A DNA stretch of 64,000 nucleotides from Lumnitzera littorea (taxonomy: Eukaryota; Streptophyta; Magnoliopsida; Myrtales; Combretaceae): assembly GCA_024138015.1 (NCBI GenBank), contig JAMXBB010000004.1, forward strand, positions 6,096,409-6,160,408, written 5' to 3'. Below are positions 24,171 through 36,010 of this stretch, piece by piece. The translations under genes and the position numbers were made by a program. A model generated the notes under the pieces. The model was not told the DNA's origin and searched no databases. It was given only the letters and a program-made list of their open reading frames with translations. Numbering within the stretch: position 1 is the first letter of the stretch; every line of letters starts with the position of its first letter.

Positions 24171-24778
24171 GGTTCCATCAAAAGAATGTGATTCTATACA
24201 AATTCATAACCTTCATTTAAACCCATCAAAAATTGTATCAATCAACCATATGATTCATATTCCTGAATTCTTTCCCTCATGAGACAAGTACAATTAATTG
24301 AAACACCACAATCACAAGTACGATAACTATAAAGAGCAGTTAATTCATCCTAACTTCTTTTTAGCCTATTATAGTATATAGCAACATATTGATTTACTTA
24401 TTTAATGTTACTCAACTCATATTGAATTTCGAAAACAAGCGAAACATTGCTCTAGCCATATTATTCGATAATTTCAAGTCACAACTCCTTAGCTGATTGT
24501 GTATAAAGGTAATTCTGTGCTAATTCTAATGTCATTGAATTCAAAATCCAATAGTGAATCATATAATCATTTCTAATCCATTTATTCTCATCAAGAGAAT
24601 TAGGTTTAGGTTTCAGGATACTACTGTCTATAAAACCTATTTTGATTTTGGCTCCAGGACCTAACTTAATAGATTTGCTCCATGTAAGAAAATTGGTGCC
24701 ATTAAATATGATATTCCTAATCACCATTCCAGGACGATCGGAGCCAAACAAGAATAACGAATCCTCATTCATGGGATC
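24171..24778 (-). pseudogene. Copia gag, N-terminal part
   Basis: On the minus strand, 24772-24479 is an open 97-codon piece with GMVIRNIIFNGTNFLTWSKS, KIGFIDSSI and MIHYWILNSMTLELAQNY. This is the N-terminal gag domain of plant copia elements (Retrotran_gag_3/UBN2 type: a conserved G-x-N-Y/F-x-x-W-S core and a W-I-L-N-S motif). Downstream (24478-24171) the frame is broken by stops, but pieces such as YNF-stop-WV-stop-MKVMNLYR correspond to the usual QFLMGLNE(S/x)Y(x)xxR gag motif, ending at the GGTTC duplication where the nested LTR begins. It would have coated the element RNA. It is not functional. Confidence 0.85.
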
Positions 24779-24879
24779 TAATTGCAGACCTTATGTTAAC
24801 CCCAATTGATTGTTCATTTTCCTACACGACCAAAGGATAGAAAAAAATTAAAGAAGAAGAGCTTACGAATGTCAATGTT

Positions 24880-24891
24880 GCTTTGATGACA
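24880..24891 (-). promoter_or_regulatory. Primer-binding site of the copia element (initiator tRNA-Met type)
   Basis: On the minus strand TGTCATCAAAGC directly follows the 5' LTR end. It matches 9 of 12 bases of TGGTATCAGAGC, the usual plant copia site complementary to initiator tRNA-Met. Confidence 0.7.
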
Positions 24892-25161
24892 TGTTGAATT
24901 TCAATTAGCAAATAGCATGTAATGTTTTGTGTCTTCAACAGTATGATACCAATAGAGGTATGAAAGGGAAAATGAAAATAGAGAGAAATATCAAGTGGTG
25001 CAAAACTACTTCAATTTCTGTAAATTGTCTCTGTACAATGGCTTGAGTATGTATTTATACAACATGCCGTGTCATGTGCTAACGTGGTGCAATAAATATA
25101 ATAAACAAATATAGATAACAGAAATATAACTAACTCATAAACAGAATCCAATACTTCCACA
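24892..25161 (-). repeat. 5' LTR of the copia element
   Basis: 270 bp, matching 14184-14454. Its outer edge borders CAATG (25162-25166), the partner of TAATG at the other end. Confidence 0.9.
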
Positions 25162-25166
25162 CAATG

Positions 25167-25505
25167 ATAAATATAAAATGTTAGTGAAGATGTTAGAGAA
25201 ATCAAATTAATAAAACTATAAACATGTAAAAGAAGAAATGAAAGACAATAAAAAAAAGAAGGAACACAAATCTCCTAATCTTCAAACTTTGAGAATAAAT
25301 GAAAATGGAAAGCTAATCTATAACTTATGCTCTTTCAGACCTCAAGTGAACTTACTCTATATTGTTGGAGATCCCATCCAACTATGTTCTTGTCATAAAA
25401 TCATATTAAACTTTTGGCTTTCAATGGATTACTTAGGAAGTAGATTCGCAATTGGGCTAACAGGAACTACTCAGAGTTATTTGATTCAGAAAAGAACTAT
25501 GGAGA
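25167..25505. other. Short spacer right of the copia element
   Basis: A plus-strand open frame of 93 codons (25238-25519) runs through here but has no recognised domain. The alternative frame near 25460-25560 (NYSELFDSEKNYGDGSC) also looks protein-like, so an unidentified coding relic is possible. Confidence 0.35.
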
Positions 25506-25508
25506 CGG

Positions 25509-26070
25509 GAGCTGCTTAATGGTTAGAATAGATTGGGGGAAGAAATTAGTTAAAAAGAACCATTACTAACATCTTGGTTTGTTAATACATAAGAGACCTA
25601 AATACAAAAATATCTCTTTATTATATTGGAGTTATTAAGGATATATTAGTTTTTTATATAATATGCTAATTTAGAAGATGAAAGACACCAAAGACAAACG
25701 ATAGTTATAGTTGGCCCTTTCCCTTTAATAATGCAGATAAATAAGGATATATTAATAATATTTTTAAAATCATTACAATAGATGATATTTTAGAATACAA
25801 TATAAAGCACAAACCTCTATAATTTGAGACCCAGTCTCATTATAATGACAACTACGATGACATTAATAATTTATAACAATATTAGATGATAATGTCAATA
25901 ACAAGAGGCAATATTTATTATTAGAGCTAAAGACTTAGAATTTGCCTTGCTAGTTTGATAATGTATAAAAGCAAATCATGTAATGCCTAATACTATTTTT
26001 ATGATTGGCAATTGTATATAAGAAGCTTTCGACAAAAGGAAATAGTAAAACTGAAAATACAATCATGACT
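25509..26070 (+). repeat. Direct repeat, copy 1 (~0.56 kb)
   Basis: From GAGCTGC at 25509 to AATCATGACT at about 26070. It matches 27606-28160 nearly end to end, including TAGATGATATTTTAGA, CTCTATAATTTGAGAC and AAGAAGCTTTCGACAAAAGG. Similarity starts a few bases before GAGCTGC and stops just after ATGA(C/T)TC. Neither end shows the TG/CA termini expected of an LTR. Confidence 0.85.
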
Positions 26071-26400
26071 CTACCTAAACCTTTTCCTAAATCCCCTCTG
26101 GTGATTTCCCTCACCCTCTCGTCTCTCTGTCTATCGGACCCCATTCTCCTACCGTCTCTCTCTCGCCCGTCCTCAATTTCCCCATTTCTCTCGCCTCCAA
26201 TCCCCCAACTCCGACTCACGGCCCCATCCCAATCCTTCAGTCTTTTCCCTCTCGCCCTCACTTGCCTTCCCCAATCCAAAACACTGTGACGGACCCACTC
26301 TCCCTTCCCCAGTCCCAATCCCCTGTCCAATTCACTTTCGCCCCCACACCCCCTTAATTCTTTTTTCCCTTTTCATTGGCATGTTTTTCCCTCCAATTTC
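26071..26400 (+). other. Pyrimidine-rich tract (CT-rich, few G)
   Basis: About 300 bp of strongly C/T-biased DNA (CCCTCACCCTCTCGTCTCTC-like) with few G on the plus strand. Overlapping open frames on both strands (25950-26330 minus and 26005-26289 plus) follow from this bias and look spurious. It could be the leader of an LTR element or a core-promoter Y-patch, or simple sequence. Confidence 0.5.
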
Positions 26401-27605
26401 ATCACACGTTGGAGCCCCCTTTTCAAATCCATTCAGTATGTTTTACATTCGTCTCCATTTTCACGTGTTCAGTGCCATTCTAGTAATTAGTATTTGTTAA
26501 TTATTTAGGTATATTATTAAACAAATTATAATTTCTATATTTTTATATCTAATAAGTTCGTATTTCGGCATTGATTCCTATCCACCTAGTGTTTTTGTTT
26601 CAGCTTTATTTCGCGAGCTGACTCGGTTATTTTTTTCATATCGTATGCGAAGTATTCTATTTTTTTTTTCCAATACTATTGTGAAAAGTAATTATTTTGT
26701 TAGTACTTGGTTTTTATTGTAAATTGATTTAATTGGCATAATTGTAGTATTATTTTATATGAAGTTACTATTATAAATTGTATCATAATATAGAATTATG
26801 TGTATATGTGTATTTATGGTGTTGGATTTTTTTTCCTATGGCTAGGTGTAGAGTTACATTAATACTCTTATTATATACTTATGATTTCAAGTGTCGATTT
26901 GGTTTATGATGATACTATTTTACAGCGATAATGCCTTATTATTAATGTTGATAACATTATAATTCAAGTATTTCTATTAGGATTGTTATTATGTTTATAT
27001 AATATAAGATATTGATTGTAAAGTATGTTTGTTTTAGATTTCAACTATTAATGTACCTTTCTTTACATATTTCTATAAACTCTAGTATTATCATATTAAA
27101 TACGTAATCTTTTAGTATACTAATTAGTAAATTATCTATTTTAACACCCTCATTAGTATTCACCTTATATTTTTCTTTTATATATATATTGTACTGTTAC
27201 TATTTGAGTAATTAAATAATATTACATATCAATATGTTAACTTTTTGCTCTATCGTATTATATATTTATCTCATATCCAATTTCTATTCTTGATTTATAA
27301 ATAAATTTGATTATTTTCATTCGAAACCTTTGAATTGATAAGTTTATAGGTTCACAAGTAATTTTTAGGTAGAACTTAATTATTGAGCATCTGAGGGTTG
27401 ATGTATATGCTTATTCTCAAATAGATTTATGGTGGTTGTCAGACAGTTCATATAGTTATTGTGGAGTAATTATGAGTATGTGGTGCTTGTTTGTATAGCT
27501 ATACTTGTTAGGTTAGACAAAACTTAACCGACTTATCTATATTTAGCCTAAATCAATAGTTTACTAATTTTGCTTAACTCACTCTGGTTCTAAAGCGTTA
27601 CACGA
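26401..27605. other. AT-rich middle of the duplicated 2.1-kb unit, nothing recognised
   Basis: No coding trace. The end (27560-27602) reads ACTCACTCTGGTTCTAAAGCGTTACA, which resembles the end of a plant LTR, but no matching target duplication was found at 26066. Confidence 0.4.
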
Positions 27606-28160
27606 GAGCTGCATAGTGGTTGGAATAGATATTAGGAAGATATTAGTTAAAAAGAGCAATCACTAACATCTTGGGTAGTTAATACACAAGAGAGCTAATT
27701 TCAAAAATATCCCTTTGTTAAATTGGAGTTATTAAGGACATATTAATCTTTTTATATAATATATTATCTTAGAAGGTGAAAGACACCAGACGAAAGTTAT
27801 TGGTGGCCCTTCCCTTCAATAATACAGATAAATAATAGTATATTAATAATATTTTTAAAATTATTACAATAGATGATATTTTAGACTATAATACAAGGCG
27901 CAGACCTCTATAATTTGAGACCTAGTTTCATAATAATGACAACTATGATGACATTAATAATTTATAACAATATTAGATGATAATATAATAACAAATAGTG
28001 ATATTTATTATTAAAGCTAAAGACTTAGAACTTGCCTTGGTAGTTTGATAATGTATAAAAGCAAATCATGTGATGCCTAATACTTATTTTATGATTGGCA
28101 ATCGTATATAAGAAGCTTTCGACAAAAGGAACTAGTAAAACTGAAAATATAATTATGATT
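27606..28160 (+). repeat. Direct repeat, copy 2 (~0.56 kb)
   Basis: Partner of 25509-26070, offset by about 2,090-2,097 bp. The copies differ by many substitutions and small indels, so the duplication is old. Confidence 0.85.
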
Positions 28161-28758
28161 CCTCATTAATTAAATAATGAAAAATTACAATAATGCAAAC
28201 TTAAAGATGTAAATTTATTACATAACATGTTAATAGAAATAATACTAGTTACTATTACTAAAATATAAGCTGTACAAATAATTAAGAGGGAATTACAAAT
28301 AACCCTCTTAATATTTGATTTAGATGCAAATTCATCTCCTAAACTTTCCAATATTATAAATATCTTTTTAAATTTTGATAAATTGATTGTATAAAGGACA
28401 TTTTCATTTTCAGTTAAAAAAATTTAAACTACAGTTGTAATTGGAGACTTTATATATGTTTGAAGAAGCAAACTAGCTGGTTTTAGATCATTATGTATTG
28501 TTATGGAGATACAAAACTCCCGAAATGTTAAGACAACAATAACTGCAAACAGCTATCTACAAGTAGTCTGGGCATTTTTATGAACACATTATCTCAGAGC
28601 AACTCAATATCCTAATTTTTCGGACACAATTTTATGTACACTATTTTTAGGTGTACTTTTGAGACGATGATATTTTTGAAACTTTTAAATTTGCTATATT
28701 TTTGTCCTCTCTTCCATTTTTTCCTTATTTTTTATATCTTCCAAATTTGAATACATCG

Positions 28759-31700
28759 TCACATTGAGAAAATGTAGAGAATGTGAAAGGGAGGGGGAAA
28801 CATAGGATCTCTTTCATCCCTTGTAGCAACCTCATTTGAGTGCTCTCCTTTTCCATACTTCTCAGGGACAAATGCCCTCATTTTGGGATAATGAGATATT
28901 ATAAATTGCGTTGAGCTGGGAAACCGATAGCCATAATTTCCATGGGAGAACATGGTAAGATTTTCCATTTCAGAAATGTTTAGATAGGACAACGATGAAA
29001 GTTTAATTTCTAGACCATCAACCTCCCCCTCCAAAACGATTTCCTGCAATGCCGTGCATGAATCAATGGATATATGACTAATGTTTCCTGATGACTTCAC
29101 CATGGATACCGAAAAGGAATTTTCCAATTCATCACATTTAGACACTTCAAGCTCCTTCAACTCAAGGACACATGGAATTTCTTGAGGATTCTTATTACAT
29201 ATTTTCTTTAATCTTCACAAACTACTCAACTTTAAATTGATTTGCAAAGACTGGATCGAGATAGCTTCAGCAGTGTTCAATTATCCCATCTTAAAAACTA
29301 TTTCCATTGATTCACAATCTTCAATTTTCAAGGATTCCAAACACGAAAGCTGATGTAAAATATTAGAATGAAGAGCATAGAAGAGGGATTTGCATTTCCA
29401 CGGTCCTAAAGACTTGAGACTTGCGCAAATTCACTAGAAGAAATTTTTCTTAGCTTTGGTAGTTCACATGATATCAAGGACTTCAAAGGGGGGAGTGAAA
29501 CCTATCAAATAAAGAACCACAAATTTTTAGAAACTTTATTTTAAAGCACAAAGTATCTTCCCTTAACGATTGAATGAAATTACGTCCATGAATAAACATT
29601 TCGTCCTGTATTTATGCACCAGAATAAGTATTTAGATACCACCGAAATCTATCCTCATAACAATCAACAATTCTTTAAGCTTTAATGGTACTTACCTCAT
29701 TAAACAGAAAAAAGGAAAAGGAGTGAAATCTTAGCACCACAATTCTGATAGGGGAGTGATTGTAAACACCTAAGTGGGTGTTCAAAGGACAAACAAACAA
29801 AATTTTTCATTTTCCACGTTTTTTCTATTTATAAACAAGTGAAATATAATGTCATGTTTGGTATACAAAAATAGGTTTGGAATAGATTGGAATAAAATGA
29901 GAAGAGAAATAACAAATCTTTTTTCATATTTAGAAATATCCATAAAATATAATGGAATGAAATGAAACAAAATACATATATACTAATAATTATCAAAAAC
30001 ACCCTTAATTATTGAATGTTATAATTAAATTGAATGTTAAATAAGTAATTTAATTAATAATAATAAATGTGGAAAGAATGGACTTATTAATTCTGTCTTT
30101 CAAAAGGTAGAATCGAATTATTCTTTGAAGTTGAAATAATTGCCAATTTTATGGAATTGTGATTGCGGTTTCTAAATGTGTTTCCAAATACGAGGAAAGA
30201 GAATGAAAGCTAGAATCACAAATCCATGCAAGTTTATTTTTATATACCAAACATAGCATAAAAATGGATTAGCAAGTATGCTAAAGCATCGCTAATAAGA
30301 CCTTCATAAGAAATTCATTAAAAAAAAAATTGAAAAAGTAAGCCTGATAATATGAAATGAGATTTGACACAAATTATGATCTCATCTGATGTCGATTGAA
30401 TCATTGGAACAGAAAGTTTCCTTCATCTGTAACGATTTCTCTACATTCTTTGAAGCAAAAGCTTTAGATACTCTGCAAATTCGTCAACATCAGATTACGC
30501 AAACATTTAGTTCTAACATGTCTACTTTGTCGCCATCTTTTCCTCTGTAATCAATACACTCCACTTCGGCATATGTGATAATCTCATGTATCAATGTGCA
30601 GTCACTTACTTCAACGTCTTCCAGCATAGGAAGGTCCTTTACCAAAGAAAAAGAGGAGATTTCTCAATTCATCCCAAGCTTTTGTCTTTATAACTTTCAA
30701 ACGACTGAGAGACGTAAGGGGAATATCACCTTTGCATATTGTTTGTAAGTTGATTAAACTACAAAGAGTCAAAGACTCCAAGGCTGGAAAGGGATCAGGC
30801 TGCTTCAAGTGAAGAATGTATTGGACTGATGGATAGCTTTTTATAAGAATATGCTTTAGCTCCGGAAAAACTTTCGTGGACATCTCGGTTTAAAATTTCT
30901 TCAATCCCAATCCAGCCATGTAGGTATAAGTCTAGAGTCTTCTTCAAAGCTGTTTGCAGCCACTCTTTCCAAATCGACAAAATACTGCTTGAATCAAAAT
31001 CAAAATCAAACTCAAGCTTCAGAGTTCTTGCTTCAACCCTGTTGACCCTGACCCAAGAATTCCCAATATGAATATTATACCATACTAATTGCCGGAATGG
31101 TATGATGATAGGAAGAGGTAGCATTAGGAGCACAAATGAAGAAATTACTTAAGTATGACATATTGTTCAACTCAATGAGGCTCACGCTTCTAATTCCCTC
31201 TACATCCCATTCGTCAAAGTTCAATGCCGAGATCAGTTCTTCCAGTTGTATTAATCTTTTCAATACATTAGGTTCAATTACTTGCAAGTAACAATCTATC
31301 AAATTCAAGAGTCTTAGATCACTTAACTCCCCAATTTCCTTTGGTATTCGTGATATATTGGATTCAAGAAATGTGTGAGACTGTAATGTCTTTAACTTTC
31401 AAATTATTGCTAGATCTACACCTGTAGTTGTAACACAGTCAAGACATAACGTATGAATTGTGCCAAGGAATTGAATAGATGAGGGCAGTGAGGTAATGAT
31501 CAAATTAGAAAGATCCAAAACTTTGATTTCCCTAGTGTCTTTGAAAAAGGCATCAGGGACTTCTAGATGAATGGGTCGATATCCTTTATGACGTATTAAT
31601 AACACATGTAATACTGGACATATCAATTTTTCAAGAAGTTCATTATCATCAAAATGTAGACCGATAGATTTGCACCCCCTAAAGGCATCATCAGGATATG

Positions 31701-32471
31701 TTTTTAATGGCTTTCTGTCCCCAGTTACTAACAAAGTGTGAGTTTTTGACGCAATAGAGAGGCCAACATCACATATCAGGTCATGTAACTTAACATAACT
31801 TTTACTGTAGTCCTCTAACAAGCAAGAGTCGATGAGATTCTGAATTATTGATATTCCAGTCTGTCTTGCTAATTCCATTGAGTGAACCCTTTTTAGAAGC
31901 CCCAAGCCCATTCCTAACATTAGTAGATCATCTATGTTAATGATTGGCTCCCCAAGTTGGCCACAAATCAAGAACAATGATTTTACCTCCTCACTTTTTA
32001 TGAGATGATAGCTAAAAGCTAACAATTCGTTTATAAGTTTTTCAATTCCTAGGCTCCTGGACAGTTTCGATTTAGTTAAAGCATCATCCCAGGTAGCTGG
32101 AGGGAGGGACTTCAAAGAAGTAGCCAAAGGCGAAATTATAACTGGCAAACCAGCATACTCTTGGGCCAATTGCTTAATCGATGTGGATTCATCTATAACT
32201 TGTCCTTGCTTGAACAAGTCTACTGCTTCACGTGGTTTCAAATGCTCAAGATGGAAATTGTTTGGAATCCATCTCACAACCTCAGCACGTGTACTTTTCT
32301 CGAGTTTAATAGTAACTTGATGTTGGGATGACTAGCGTCGAAGGGAATCCCCCATGTCGCCAAATCTGTCTTTTCACACATGTCAACCAAAATTATGAGA
32401 ACTTTACCTTTTAGGCTTAACCTATACCGATGGAGAACCGCATTCTGATCTACGCTATTCTCCTCCTTCAT
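28759..32471 (-). pseudogene. NBS-LRR disease-resistance gene (At4g27190/RPS2-like), 5'-truncated and frameshifted
   Basis: Minus strand, 5' to 3'. 32471-32274 covers NB-ARC kinase-2 and RNBS-B (KVLIILVDMCEKTDLATWGI, where the usual LDD is LVD, then LLLNSRKVHVL). A frameshift leads into 32277-31399: FHLEHLKPREAVDLF, the GLPL motif (AQEYAGLPVIISPLA), an MHD-like VKLHDLICDVGLSIA (the Met is Leu) and the first LRRs (REIKVLDLSNLIITSLPSSI), ending at a stop. LRR pieces follow at 31308-31075 (RLIQLEELISALNFDEWDVE), 31133-30795, 30883-30611 and, after a MITE, about 29500-28759 (LESLKIEDCESMEIVFKMG, SISIDSCTALQEI-like repeats). The coiled coil, P-loop and RNBS-A are absent. Such proteins are intracellular immune receptors; this one cannot be made intact. 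Confidence 0.88.
29851..30257. mobile_element. MITE (~0.41 kb) inside the NBS-LRR pseudogene
   Basis: Left end GTCATGTTTGGTATACAAAA and right end, reverse complemented, GCTATGTTTGGTATATAAAA form terminal inverted repeats of about 20+ bp. The interior is AT-rich and non-coding. It sits between two LRR coding pieces. The TGTTTGG(A/T) terminus is common in plant MITEs. The target duplication is unclear, so the superfamily is left open. Confidence 0.65.
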
Positions 32472-34277
32472 CCTTAAGCCTTAAATGGATAGACAACGAG
32501 CATAATATGGAATTAGCAGTTCCACAAAACATGTATGAGTGGATAAATTTTTAAATCAGTCTTTATCTCCTGACTCTTATCTGTATCAATTAATCGGTCT
32601 CCTAGAGTTTCTCTTACCAACATTTCCATTTCTTCTCTATTTATTCAAATGTAAACTATATTGATACCTCTTAAAAACTTTCAAAATTTCTTAGACCTTG
32701 ACTTTTTTTAAAATTCAGCACTTAAACATCCTAAAATAAACATGGTCGTGTTTTCACAACTGACTAAGCTGCCATATATAAAATAAGTTGACATAGACAC
32801 TTATGCAATAATTTATTCAATTATCTTAAAGGTAAAAAATAATTAGAAAGCATAAATAAAATAAAGGAATATACAAAATGAGAAAAGAAAAATAGGAAGA
32901 TAGAATATGACAAAGAAGCTAGAAGATTGGAAAAGAAGAGAAAGATAGGGAAAAAAAAAAAAAGACACTAGAAAACTTTTCTACTTGCATCTTAATAATT
33001 GGATGGGTTATTAGTGGCAAGAGTTGATAGCAATATGATTGAGCCCCTTCTCTCAAATTTAAATCTAAAATGTTTAGGTTTATCATGGTTTCAGAGTTTA
33101 GATTGAAAATTTTCGAGTTTAAAGTCCATATTTTTAATTATTATACACTGAATTGTGAAGCATTCATAATCACGTACCCTTAATATATTACACCAATTAT
33201 AAACATTTTCTAATTAACAAATTTTATTAAAACTATGTTCAATTTCAATATTAAACTTCTTATTTTCTCTAGCACAAATTTTAATGCTCGAATGGAATGT
33301 TAGACAAAATAGTTGGTTTGAGTTGCCTTAATAGTATTTTGTTGCCCTATTGATGTTGGACGAATCATATAAAATTATATGTATTTTTTGGTATTTTATG
33401 ATAATTAAGGTTTTTATTTAATGGTGATGCATTTTTCAAAACATAACCCTAGGGTTCAATATTTATATGATAACCTAACATATATATTAGTGGAATCATT
33501 ATCGAGTTTGTTCTCTCTTAGATCTTAATAACTTTTTTATGTTTTTCAATTATTTTTAACTTAATTAGTTAAATAACTAAATGAATTGACACATAAGTGA
33601 TTGCATCAGCTTACTTTTAATGTGATAACTTAGTCAAAAGTGTGAGTCTGTAGGATTTTAAAAGTTTTCAAGTAGGGTTAGTATAATTCACCTTTTATTC
33701 TATTAAGAGAATACTCATCCCTATAGTTCAAACTTAGAATATATTTTTGATCTTTTTGATTAAACCAATTAAATTATAAAAAAACATAAAAATTACACAA
33801 CCACCTCTAAATTTACTTTTTTGAAATTTTATAGACCATTTTCATGTAGTGTTTACCCTTCAAAGCCAATATGGCAACCTAAGTGTACGTTTTAACTGAT
33901 ACAGATACTGATGTATCAATCAACTAAATATTAACTAATGTTACGATAAAAAATGTTGAATTTTTTTTTAAGAAAAGAAAAAGAAGAAAGGAAAAATCTC
34001 ACTCTCTTTATCCCTGCCACACTCTCTCTTCCCAGGTTTGATGGTTAATTCATTCTTCTATGATAGTATAATAAATCAACTTACTTTACTTACCTATTCC
34101 TCTTGATCTCATTTTTTAATTTATACGTAATTATAATCAAGCACTTTGTTGTTTAATTCTTAAACTTCTTGTCTTTATATGATCCAGATATTGCGTAATT
34201 CCCTATAATCATTTCTTAAACTTTTATTTATACGTAATTTCCTATCCATATTCTATGGTCAACATTGAGTAAATAAA
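32472..34277. other. AT-rich intergenic DNA upstream of the NBS-LRR pseudogene
   Basis: The P-loop and coiled-coil exons expected here (on the minus strand, higher coordinates) were looked for and not seen. No other gene trace. Confidence 0.5.
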
Positions 34278-34660
34278 GTTGTAAACAAGCTGACTCGAGT
34301 GATATCATGTTCAGCTCAAATTTAAGTTTGACTCAAAATTTTAAAACTTATGCTCGACTAAAGTGTAGTTAAACTTAGGATTTTGAACTCAAACTCGATT
34401 CAAAGTGATACTCAACAAACTCAAACTTAACTCAATTAAGATAGATTTTTCTAAAATAAATTTTTTTATCTAATTATAATAATATTAATATCAAAATTCA
34501 ACTTGAATTCGGTTAGACTTACAAGCTAATCGAATGAGTATTATAAAACTCAAACTTGGCTCTACTAATTTTTCAAGTACTTAACTTTACCCAAGAGAAG
34601 CTCCAGTTATATCAAACTGAACTTGAGTAAGCCATATGCACTTTCACTCATTTACACCTT
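34278..34660. mobile_element. Probable MITE with GTGTAAA(C/T)...GAG ends (~0.38 kb)
   Basis: The left end (GTTGTAAACAAGCTGACTCGAG) and the right end read in reverse (GGTGTAAATGAGTGAAAGTG) are loosely inverted. The interior is full of ACTCAAACTTGA-like words in both orientations, a pattern of degenerate hAT-type MITEs in dicots. No clear target duplication. Confidence 0.4.
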
Positions 34661-35829
34661 GAAGTTTAGCTGTATTTAGATAAGGTAACAAGGTGGCTTT
34701 TACTTATTCACACCCCTAGGTTTGCTAAATGAAAAAACGGATGCAGCATATTTAGATTTTTGAATACCAACAAATGTATCCAACCTAGCCAAGCCTTACA
34801 AGGCAGAAAGAGAATACAAGAAACCCAACCATGACGCTAAGACATTGACTAAGCTGCTAATTCAAACTAGTAAAGAATTCAACTAGCTTCCATATACCAT
34901 TTGTATATCATCAAAAAAATATCTATCCTTCATTGGCCAATGATCGCAAAAGGGAATCTCATATATACATAGAAAAAGTGAAAAGCTCAAACATTGACGA
35001 CATAATCTAATTGTCATCCAAAATATATTTATATCTGTTAGATGTTCCCCTTTGCACATTACTCAAAGGCTATTACTATCATATGATAGTTGGAAAGGAT
35101 GACGAGGGCAGTCTTGCTCCATTATCTGCAAACTAAATAATGTGATAATCTTCGTGCGTTTAGTGGAGCCCGTAGCCCACTCTACCGTTTTCATTTTGCG
35201 TACATCTGGAGGTACCGTCTCCATGTTGATCATTCTTCCAATCTCCTGATATGTTGTAGCCGGGGAGTTTCTCCTCCTGGAGAGTATTTACACAGTTGTC
35301 TAGCTAAGAATGTAGTGATAAGGGATTTTTAAATTGATGTTTGGATGGTCTAGACACCGATGGTAGTTTTGATTTCTAGCCTAAGATTAAGCGGAAGAGG
35401 GGGAAATTATACCCTAAACTTCATGGGGTTCATTAAAAGATCCGTGCGATATTGCATTAAAAATACTTGCTTATGAAAAATAAATGGACGAAAACTTATT
35501 TGAAACCTTTTGCATGTTTGCTTACTTGTAGCGCTGAAAGTTCGTCTCACACCCTCAACATATTTATTTTGTAGGATAACATCAAAGATGTATGGGACAG
35601 ATGAATACTCTTTGTGAAGAGAGCTACCCCTATTCAAGATGTTTTGTAAGACATACAACAAAGATAGCATATAGGTTTGTTTTGAGTACTTAAAATAGTA
35701 TTGTGCAAAGAATGAAGATTTCTATGATATTCACGGTATGTGTTTTGTTAAGATGGCTATTTTTCCCAAATCAAGGGAAAAGAAAAAAAAAAATATATAC
35801 GTTGTGCATCCTTAGGGTATCGTTGTGAT
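34661..35829. other. Unassigned region with weak coding-like stretches
   Basis: At about 35300-35050 on the minus strand two alternative frames look protein-like (one with GYNISGDWKNDQHGDGTSR, another with MINMETVPPDVRKMKTVEW). At most one is real and neither is recognised. A minus-strand frame at 35407-35670 has no domain. Confidence 0.3.
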
Positions 35830-36010
35830 GGAGTAATTTTTTGAATCACATGAAGGCGTTGCTAGGAATGAGCACGACAATCACAAGTTTAGAGGATTTA
35901 TATTACTGGACTCAATTAAAATGAAATAGTAAGTAAGTGTTTTGTCTGTCAACTAGCTAAAGGACAATTGGCAAATCAAGGGCTTTATGTACCATTCCAA
36001 GTATCAAATG
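35830..36010 (+). pseudogene. Trace of a Ty3/gypsy integrase zinc-binding domain
   Basis: Plus-strand pieces in two frames resemble the H2C2 region of gypsy integrase: FESHEGVARNEHDNHKF (the E-S-H-x-G-G...G-H region), YYWTQLK, then SKCFVCQLAKGQLANQGLYV, which fits the C-x-x-C-Q-x-A-K...G-L-Y-x-P pattern. Frameshifts and stops lie between them and no RT or integrase core was found nearby. It is a small relic of a gypsy pol. Confidence 0.55.

Larger units (their letters stand above)
14184..25161 (-). mobile_element. Ty1/copia LTR retrotransposon, internally interrupted by nested solo LTRs
   Basis: Two matching ~270-bp LTRs (14184-14454 and 24892-25161) bound a minus-strand gag-pol. Both have the form TGTTG...CCACA on the plus strand. 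Flanks TAATG (14179-14183) and CAATG (25162-25166) are a 5-bp target-site duplication with one difference. A primer-binding site abuts the right (5') LTR and a G-rich polypurine tract abuts the left (3') LTR. The ~11-kb span includes a 6.0-kb nested insertion in gag at 18166-24170; without it the element is about 4.97 kb, normal for plant copia. Domain order is gag, zinc knuckle, protease, integrase, RT, RNase H, which is the copia order. All coding parts carry stops or frameshifts, so it is not autonomous. Confidence 0.93.

Noticed and set aside
25950..26330. 126-codon Arg/Gly-rich minus-strand frame
   Set aside because: It mirrors the C/T-rich strand bias; a plus-strand frame overlaps it and neither has a domain.
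25509..28160. The 0.56-kb direct repeats as LTRs of a small retrotransposon
   Set aside because: Similarity does not begin with TG or end with CA, no target duplication flanks them, and no primer-binding site or polypurine tract borders the inner edges.
28166..28351. 61-codon hydrophobic minus-strand frame
   Set aside because: AT-rich composition and no family resemblance.
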